From NCBI GenBank assembly GCA_015143295.1, contig CM026565.1, positions 13,824,041-13,888,040 of the forward strand: a DNA stretch of 64,000 nt, in the 5' to 3' direction. The DNA is from Tetracentron sinense. Its lineage: Eukaryota > Streptophyta > Magnoliopsida > Trochodendrales > Trochodendraceae. Made by a program: the position numbers and the translations under genes. Every line of letters begins with the position of its first letter. The first letter of the stretch is position 1. The notes under the pieces were generated by a model. It saw only the letters and a program-made list of their open reading frames with translations. It was not told where the DNA came from and ran no database searches. Shown here piece by piece: positions 55,053 to 64,000 of the stretch.

Positions 55053-58000
55053 TAAGTACGAATTTCAAGCCTCTCGGTGCCCAAATATGGCAACCAATCT
55101 GGGATTCAATCGAAATGATTTCCCACACCTACGTTGGGTCGAAATACAAGCATTAGAAAAATGGCAATCGAAATCCGACCACCGGTTTTGATTTTGTTCT
55201 CATTTGTAGGTTTAGGGAGAAGAGTACTTTCTAAGTATAGATTTCGAGCCTCTCGGTGCCTAAATTTTGCAAACGACCTTGGATTCCATCAAATCGAATT
55301 CCCACACTTAGGTTAGGTCAAAATACATACATTAGAAGAAACGACATCGAAATCAGACCCCCGACTTGTATGTGGTGCACTTTTTTAAGTTTAGGACGAA
55401 GAATACTTTCTAAGTATGGATTTCGGATTCTCAGGGCACAAATCGTTCTAACGACCTCGGATTCTATCGAAACGAATTCCACCCTTAGGTTGGATCGAAA
55501 TAGATGCATTAGAAGAAATGAAATTGAAATGCGATCACCGGTTTTCATTTTGAGCGGGTTTGTAGGTTTAGGCCGAGGTATACGTTCTAAGTATGAATTT
55601 CGAGCCTCTCGGTGCCCAAATCTGGCAAACGATCTGGGATTCAATCAAAACGATTTCCCACACTTAGGTTGGGTCGAAATACTAGCGTTAGAGATATGGC
55701 CTTCGAAATTTGACCACCGGTTTTGATTTTCTTCTCATTTGTAGGTTTTGGCCGAAGTATACATTCTAAGAATAGATTTTGAGCCCCTCGATGCCTAAAT
55801 TTTGCAAACGACCTTGGATTCCATCAAATCAAATTCCCACACTTAGGTTGGGTCAAAATACACGCATTAGAAGAAAAGACTTCGCAATCAGACCCCCGAT
55901 TTGGATGTGGTGCACTTTTTAGGTTTAGGACGAAGAATATTTTCTATGTATGGATTTCGGCCTCTCATTGTACAAATCGAGCTAACGACCTCGAATTCTA
56001 TCGAAACAAATTCCACCCTTAGGTTGGATCGAAACATACGCATTAGAAGAAGAAAATTGAAATGTGATCACCGGTTTGGATTTTGTGCGGGTTTGTAGGT
56101 TTAGGCCAAGGAATACGTTCTACGTACGAATTTCGAGCCTCTCGGTGCCCAAATCTGGCAAACGATCTGGAATTCGATCGAAACGATTTCCTACCCTTAG
56201 GTTGGGTCGAAAAACAAGCGTTAGAAAAATGGCCATCCAAATTCGACCACCGGTTTTGATTTTCTTCTCATTTATAGGTTTAGGCCGATGTATATTTTCT
56301 AAGTATAGACTTCGAGCCTCTCGGTGCCTCAATTTTGCAAACGACCTCGGATTCCATCAAATCGAATTCCCACACATAAGTTGGGTCAAAATACACACAT
56401 TAGAAGAAACGACATCAAAATCAGACCCCCGATTTGGATGTGGTGCACTTTTTTAGGTTTAGGACAAAAAATGTTTTCTAAGAATTGATTTCGGCCTCTC
56501 GGTGCACATATCAAGCAAACGTCCTCGGATTCTATCGAAACGAATTCTACCCTTAGTTTGGATCGAAATACACCCGTTAGATGAAATGAAATTGAAATGC
56601 GATCACAGGTTTGGATTTTGTGCGGGTTTGTAGGTTTAGGCCGAGCTGTACTTTCTAAGTACGAATTTCGAGCCTCTCGGTGCCAAAATCTTGTAAACGA
56701 TCTGGGATTCAATCAAAACGATTTCCCACACTTAGGTTGGGTTGAAATACAAGCGTTAGAGAAATGGCCATCGAAATCTGACCACCGGTTTTGATTTTGT
56801 TCTCATTTGTAGGTTTAGGCCGAAGTATACTTTCTAAGTATAGATTTCAAGCCTCTCGGTGCCTAAATTTTGCAAACGACCTTGGATTCCATCAAATCGA
56901 ATTCCCACACTTAGGTTGTGTCAAAATACACACATTAGAAGAAACGACATCGAAATCAGACCCCCGATTTGGATGTGGTGCACTTTTTTATGTTTAGGAC
57001 GAAGAATATTTTCTAAGTAAGGATTTCGGCCTCTCGGTGCACATATCGAGCAAACGTCCTCGAATTCTATTTAAACGAATTCCACCCTTAGGTTGGATCG
57101 AAATACACGCGTTAGAAGAAATGAAATAGAAAGGCGATCACAGGTTTGGATTTTGTGCGGGTTTGTAGGTTTAGGCCGAGGTATACTTTCTAAGTACGAA
57201 TTTCGAGGCCCTCGGTGCCCAAATATTGCAAACGATCTGGGATTCAATTGAAACGATTTTCCACACTTAGGTTGTGTCGAAACACAAGCGTTAGAAAAAT
57301 GGCCATCGAAATCCGACCACCGGTTTTTATTTGTTCTCATTTATAGGTTTAGGCCGAAGTATACTTTCTAAGTATAGGTTTCGAGCCTCTCGGTGCCTAA
57401 ATTTTGTAGACGACCATGGATTCCATCAAATCGAATTCCCACACTTAGGTTGTGTCAAAACACACGTATTAGAAGAAACGACATCAAAATCAGATCCCCG
57501 ATTTGGATGTGGTGCTCTTTTTTAGGTTTAGGACGAAGAATATTTTCTAAGTATGGATTTTGGCCTCTCGTTGCACAAATCGTGCTAACGATTTCGGATT
57601 CTATCGAAACGAATTCCACCTTAGTTTGGAACGAAATATACGCAATAGCATAAATGAACCAGTTTTGATTTTGTTCAAGTTTGTAGGTTTAGGCCGAGGT
57701 ATACGTTCTAAGTACGAATTTCGAGCCTCTCGGTGCCCAAATCTGGCAAACGATCTGGGATTCAATCGAAACGATTCCCACACTTAGGTTGTGTCGAAAT
57801 ACTAGCGTTAGAAAAATGGCCATCGAAATTTGACCACCGGTTTTGATTTTCTTCTCAATTGTAGGTTTAGGCCGATGTATATATTCTAAGTATAGATTTC
57901 GAGCCTCTCGGTGCCTAAATTTTGCAAACGACCTTGGATTCCATCAAATCGATTTCCCACACTTAGGTTAGGTCGAAAATCATGCGTTATAAGAAACGGC

Positions 58001-58731
58001 ATCGACCTCCGACCCTTGGTTTGGATGTGGTACATATTTTTAGGTTTAGGACAAAGTATACTTTGTAAGTATGGATTTCGGCCTCTCGGTGCTTAAATCG
58101 GGCAAACAACCTCGGATTCTATCGAAATGAATTCTGCACATAGGTTGGATCGAATTACACACGTTGGAACAAATGACATCGGAATCCGATCATGGGTTTG
58201 GATTTGGTGCACTTTTTTAGGTTTAGGCCAAAGTATAGTTTCTAAGTATGGATTTCGGCCTCTCGGTGCCCAAATCGGGCTAGTGACCTCAGATTCCATT
58301 GAATTGAATTCCCACACTTAGGTTGGGTCGTAATACACGTGTGAGAAGAAACGACATCGAAACATGACCCCCAGTTTGAATGTGGTGCACTTTTTTTGGT
58401 TTAGGCCGAAGAATAGTTTCTAAGTTTGGATTTCGGCCTCTTGGTGCCCATATCGGATTAGCAACCTCAGATTCTATTGAAACGAATTCCCACACTTAGG
58501 TTGGGTCAAAATACACGCCTTAGAAGAAACGACATCGAAATCAAACCCCCGATTTGGATGTGGTCCACTTTTTTAGGTTTGGGACGAAGAATATTTTCTA
58601 ATATGGATTTCGGCCTCTCGGTGCACATATCGAGCAAACGTCCTCAGATTCAATCGAAACGAATTCCACCCTTCGATTGGATCGAAATATACGCAATAGA
58701 AGAAATGAAATTGAAATGCGATCACCAGTTT

Positions 58732-58810
58732 ATTTCTACACAACCTAAGTGTGGGAAATCGTTTCGATTGAATCCCAGATTGTTTGCCAGATTTGGGCAC
58801 CGAGAGGATC
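58732..58810 (-). repeat. Inverted ~79-bp satellite insert
   Basis: Minus-oriented monomer piece (ACACAACCTAAGTGTGGGAA ... CACCGAGAGGATC) inside the plus array. It carries GAGAGGAT, complementary to the unusual ATCCTCTC of the monomer just downstream (58868-58875), where other monomers have GCCTCTC. Confidence 0.85.
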
Positions 58811-59375
58811 AAAATTTGTGCGGGTTTGTAGGTTTAGGCCGAGGTATACTTTCTAAGTACAAATTTCTATCCTCTCGGTGCCCAAATCTGGCTAACGATC
58901 TGGGATTGAATCGAAACAATTTCCCACCCTTAGGTTGGGTAGAAATACAAGCGTTACAAAAATGGCCATCGAAATTCGACCACCGGTTTTGATTTTCTTC
59001 TCATTTGTAGGTTTAGGCCGAAGTATACTTTCTAAGTATTGATTTTGAGCCTCTCGGAGCCTAAATTTTACAAACGACCTTGGATTCCATCAAATCGAAT
59101 TCCCACAATTAGGCTGGGTCGAAAATCATGCGTTATAAGAAACGGCATCGAAATCCAACCCTTGGTTTGGAAGTGGTGCATATTTTTACGTTTAGGAAAA
59201 AGTATACTTTTTAAGTATGAATTTCGGCCTTTCAGTGCTTAAATCGGGCAAACGACCTCGGATTCTATCGAAATGAATTCTACACATAGGTTGGATCGAA
59301 TTACACACGTTGGAACAAATGACATCGGAATCCGATCATGGGTTTGGATTTGGTCCGTGTTTGTAGGTTTAGGCG

Positions 59376-62300
59376 ATGCCGAATCTTCTAATTAAGCACC
59401 GAAAGGCTGAAATCAATACTTAGAAAGTATACTTTGTCCTAAACCTAAAAATATGCTCCACTTCCAAACCAAGGGTCGGATTTCGATGCCCACGTTAGAA
59501 GATTCGCGATGGAATCCGAGGTCGTTTACAAAATTTGGGCACTGAGAGGCTCGAAATCCATACTTAGAAAGTATACTTCGGCTTAATCGTAAAAAAGCAC
59601 ACCAATTCTAAACCAGAGGTCGGATTTCAATGTCGTTTCTTCTAACGCGTATATTTCAACCCAACCTAAGTGTGGGAAGTCATTTCGATGGAATCCGAGG
59701 TTGCTTGTCCGATTTGGGCACCGAGAGGCCCGAAATTCATACTTAGAAAGTATACTTCGGCCTAAACTTACAAACACGCACCAAATCCAAACCTGTGATC
59801 GGATTTCGATGTCATTTGATCTAATGCATGTATTTCACTCAAACCTAAGTGTAGGAATTCATTTCGATAAAATCCGAGATAGTTTGCCCGATTGCCGCCC
59901 CATGATGGCGAATTCCATACATAGAAAGTATACTTCATCCTACACCTAAAAATGTGCACCACATCCAAACCAAGGGTCGAATTTCGATACCGTTTCTTCT
60001 AACACATGTTTTTCAACTCGAACTAAGTGTGGGAATTCGATTTGATTGAATCTGAGGACGTTTGCGAAATTTGGGCACCGAGAGGCTCGAAATCCGTACT
60101 TAGAAAGTATATTTCGGCCAAAACCTATAAATGAGAACCAAATCCAAATTGGGGGACTGATTTCGATGTCGTTTCTTCTAATGCGTGTATTCCGATCCAA
60201 CCTAAGTGTGGGAATTCATTTCGATAGAATACGAGGTCGTTTGCCCGATTAATGCACCGTGAGGCCGAAATCCATATTTAGAAAGTATATTTCGTCCTAA
60301 ACCTAAAAATGTGCACCACATCCAAACCATGGTCGGATTTCGATGCCGTTTCATATAACGCATGTTTTTCGACCCAACCTAAGTGTGGGAATTCGATTTG
60401 ATGGAATCCAAGGTCGTTTGCAAAATTTAGGCACCAAGAGGCTCGAAATCTATACTTAGAAAGTATACTTCGGCCTAAACCTACAAATGAGAAGAAATCA
60501 AAACCGGTGGTCGAATTTCGATTTTCATTTTTCTAACGCTTGTATTTCGACCCAACCTAAGTGTGGGAAATCGTTTCGGTTGAATCCGACATCGTTTCCA
60601 CAATTTGGGCACCGAGAGGCTCGAAATTCGTACTTAGAAAGTATACCTCGGCTTAAACCTACAAACCCGCACAAAATCAAAACTTGTGATCGCATTTCAA
60701 TGTCATTTCTTCTCACGCGTGTATTTCGATCCAACCTAAGTGTGGAATTCATTTCAATAGAATCCGAGGTCGTTTGCTCGATCTGTGCACTGAGAGCCCG
60801 CAATCCATACTTAGAAAATATACTTCATCCTAAACCTAAAAAAGTGCACCACATCCAAACCAGGGGTCTGATTTCGTCGTTTCTTCTAACACGTGTATTT
60901 TGACCCAACCTAAGGGTGGGAATTCGTTCCAACATAATCCGAGGTCCCTAGCCCAATTTGGGCACTGAGAGGCCAAAATCCACACCTAGAAACTATACTT
61001 CGGCCTAAACCTAAAAAAGTGCACCACATCCAAACTAGGGGTCAGGTTTCGATGTCGTTTCTTCTAAAACGTGTGTTTCGACCCAACCTAAGTGTAGAAT
61101 TCGTTTCAATGGAATCCGAGATCGCTCGCCCGATTTGGAAACCGAGAGGCTCGAAATTCGTACTTAGAAAGCATACCTCGGCTTAAACCTACAAACCCGC
61201 ACAAAATCAAAACTTGTGATCGCATTTCAATGTCATTTCTTCTCACGCGTGTATTTCGATCCAACCTAAGTGTGGAATTCATTTCGATAGAATCCGAGGT
61301 CGTTTGCTCGATTTGTGCACCGAGAGCCCGCAATCCATACTTAGAAAATATACTTCATCCTAAACCTAAAAAAGTGCACCACATCCAAACCGAGGGTCTG
61401 ATTTCATCGTTTCTTCTAACACGTGTATTTTGACCCAACCGAAGGGTGGGAATTCGTTCCAACATAATCCGAGGTCGCTAGCCCAATTTGGGCACTGAGA
61501 GGCCAAAATCCACACCTAGAAACTATACTTCGGCCTAAACCTAAAAAAGTGCACCACATCCAAACTAGGGGTCAGGTTTCGATGTCGTTTCCTGTCAAAC
61601 GTGTATTTCGACCCAACCTAAGTGTGGGAATTCGTTTCAATGGAATCCGAGATCGCTCTCCCGATTTGGGCACCGAGAGGCTCGAAATTCGTACTTAGAA
61701 AGCATACGATGCTTAAACCTACAAACCCGCACAAAATCAAAACTTCTGATCGCATTTCAATGTCATTTCTTCTCACGCGTGTATTTCGATCCAAGTGTGG
61801 AATTCATTTCGATAGAATCCTAGGTCGTTTGCTCGATTTGTGCACCGAGAGCCTGCAATCCATACTTAGAAAAAATACTTCATCCTAAACCTAAAAAAGT
61901 GCACCACATCCAAACCGGGGGTCTGATTTCATCGTTTCTTCTAACACGTGTATTTTGACCCAACCTAATAAGGGTGGGAATTCGTTCCAACATAATCCGA
62001 GGTCGCTAGCCCAATTTGGGCACTGAGAGGCCAAAATCCACACCTGGAAACTATACTTCGGCCTAAACCTAAAAAAGTGCACCACATTCAAACTGGGGGT
62101 CAGGTTTCGATGTCGTTTCTTCTAAAACGTGTATTTCGACCCAACCTAAGTGTGAGAATTCGTTTAAATGGAATCCGAGATCGCTCGCCCGATATGGGCA
62201 CCGAGAGGCCGAAATCCATACTTAGAAACTATACTTCGGCCTAAACCTAAAAATGTGCACCAAATGTAAACCGCGGGTTGGATTTCGATGCGGATTCTTC

Positions 62301-64000
62301 AAACGTGGGTATTTCGACCAAACCATTGTGTGGGAAATCATTTCGATAGAACTCGATTTCTTTTGCCCGATTTGGGTACAAGAGTCCTGAAATTTATACT
62401 TAGAAAGTATACTTCGGCTTAAACCTACAAATGCGCACCAAATCCAAACCTGTGATCTGATTTCTTAGTCATTTTTTCTGACGCGTATATTCCGATCTAA
62501 CCTAAGTGTGGGAATTAATTTCGATAAATCCGATGTCCTTTGCCTGATTAGTGCACCGTGAGGCCGAAATCCATATTTAGAAAGTAAATTTCCTCCTAAA
62601 CATAAAAATGTGCACCACATCCAAACCAAGGGTCAGATTTCGATGCCGTTTCTTATAACGCATGTTTTTCGACCCAACCTAAGTGTGGGAATTCGATTTG
62701 ATGGAATCCGAGGTCGTTTGCAAAATTTGGGCACCGAGAGGCTTGAAATCTAAAATTATACTTCGGCCTAAACCTACAAATGAGAACAAAATCAAAACCG
62801 GTGGTCGGATTTCGATGACCATTTTTCTAACGCTTGTATTTTGACCCAACCTAAGTGTGGGAAATCGTTTCGATTGAATCCCTGATCGTTTGCCAGATTT
62901 GGGCATAGAGAGGCTCGAAATTCGTACTTAGAAAGTATACCTCGGCCTAAACCTACAAACCCGCAAAAAATCCAAACCTGTGATCGCATTTCAATTTCAT
63001 TTCTTCTAACACGTGTATTTCGATGCAACCTAAGGGTGGAATTCGTTTCGATAGAATCCGAGGAAGTTTGGTCGATATGTGCACTGAGAGGCCGAAATCC
63101 TTACTTTGAAAATATTCTTCGTCCTAAACCTAAAAAAGTGCACCACATCCAAATTGGGGGTCTGATTTCGATGTCGTTTCTTCTAATGCGTGTATTCCGA
63201 TCCAACCTAAGTGTGGGAATTCATTTCGATAGAATACGAGGTCGTTTGCCCGATTAGTGCACCGTGAGGCCGAAATCCATATTTAGAAAGTAAATTTCGT
63301 CCTAAACCTAAAAATGTGCACCACATCCAAACCAGGGTCGGATTTCGATGCCGTTTCATATAACGCATGTTTTTCGACCCAACCTAAGTGTGGGAATTCG
63401 ATTTGATGGAATCCAAGGTCGTTTGCAAAATTTAGGCACCGAGAGGCTCGAAATCTATACTTAGAAAGTACTCTTCTCCCTAAACCTACAAATGAGAACA
63501 AAATCAAACCCGGTGGTCGGATTTCGATATTCTTTTTTCTAAAGCTTGTATTTCGAGCCAACCTAAGTGTGGGAAATCGTTTCGATTAAATCCCAGATCG
63601 TTTGCCAGATTTGGGCACCGAGAAGCTCGAAATTCGTACTTAGAAAGTAAACCTCGGCCTACACCAACAAACCCGCACAAAATCAAAACCTGTGATCGCA
63701 TTTCAATTTCATTTTTTTGATGCGTATATTTCTATCCAACCTAAGGGTGGAATTTGTTTCGATAGAATCCGAGGTCGTTAGCTCGATTTGTGCACCGAGA
63801 GACCGAAATCCATACTTATAAAATATACTTCGACCTAAACCTGAAGCAGTTCACTAAATCCAAACTGGGGGTCTGATTTCGATGCTGATTCTTCTAACGC
63901 GGGTATTTCGACCCAACCTTTGTGTGGGAAATCATTTCGATGGAATTCAAGGTCGTTTGCCCGATTTGGACATTGAGAGGCCCGAAATTGATACTTAGAA
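59376..64000 (-). repeat. 178-bp satellite array, minus, ~26 monomers, local three-monomer HOR
   Basis: Orientation switches at about 59376, after GTAGGTTTAGGC. A three-monomer block of ~535 bp is repeated three times: CAAACCCGCACAAAATCAAA occurs near 60662, 61191 and 61724. Continues past the right window edge. Confidence 0.92.

Larger units (their letters stand above)
53562..59375 (+). repeat. 178-bp satellite array, plus, ~33 monomers
   Basis: Same monomer family as 29015-36388. The first ~140 bp next to the gap are error-rich. Contains a 35-bp tandem duplication (54983-55052) and an inverted insert (58732-58810). A three-type run (CGA..CTGGC, TAG..TTTTGC, TGG..ATATCGAGC) repeats at ~535 bp through much of 54.2-57.6 kb. 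Confidence 0.93.

Overview
The window is plant repeat DNA from what looks like pericentromeric or centromeric heterochromatin. It holds long tandem arrays of a ~178 bp satellite and nested LTR retrotransposons that prime from initiator-Met tRNA (primer site TGGTATCAGAGC). I found no cellular gene, rRNA or tRNA gene. The species cannot be named from the sequence; long LTRs, 5-bp target duplications and a Tekay/Del-type chromovirus pol indicate a seed plant.

Layout. 1-431: edge of a reversed LTR nested in the leader of another element. 432-2060: truncated LTR of family B. 2061-6189: satellite, minus. 6190-6995 and 20020-20295: a second family-B LTR, split by a complete Tekay-like chromovirus (6996-20019, target duplication GGCTA). 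That element has 5' LTR, primer site, broken gag, an intron, broken pol, polypurine tract and 3' LTR. A solo LTR (11011-14070, target duplication TAAAA) sits inside the intron. 20722-23393: solo LTR in satellite (target duplication GAAAC). 24233-28102: LTR of an unclassified element (family D) joined to an LTR with CGATCG motifs (family C). 28259-28358: gap of N. 28359-36388: family C LTR piece and a satellite array with a six-monomer higher-order repeat. 36389-53475: the same series again, in reverse order and on the opposite strand. 53476-53561: gap of N. 53562-64000: satellite that switches strand near 59376.

The two arms (10815-28258 and about 36232-53475) form a 17 kb inverted repeat. 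Each arm ends exactly at an N gap, and each is error-rich only near its own gap while the partner is clean there. The simplest reading is two contigs with an unmerged end overlap, one placed backwards. A genuine palindrome is not excluded.

Three signals may be undescribed. (1) A small ORF (39-51 codons) is kept in every sufficiently complete LTR of two diverged families, with only synonymous changes in the conserved blocks. (2) A stem-loop just 5' of that ORF shows a compensatory base-pair change. (3) A 146-nt GT-AG intron between gag and protease splices exactly in frame.
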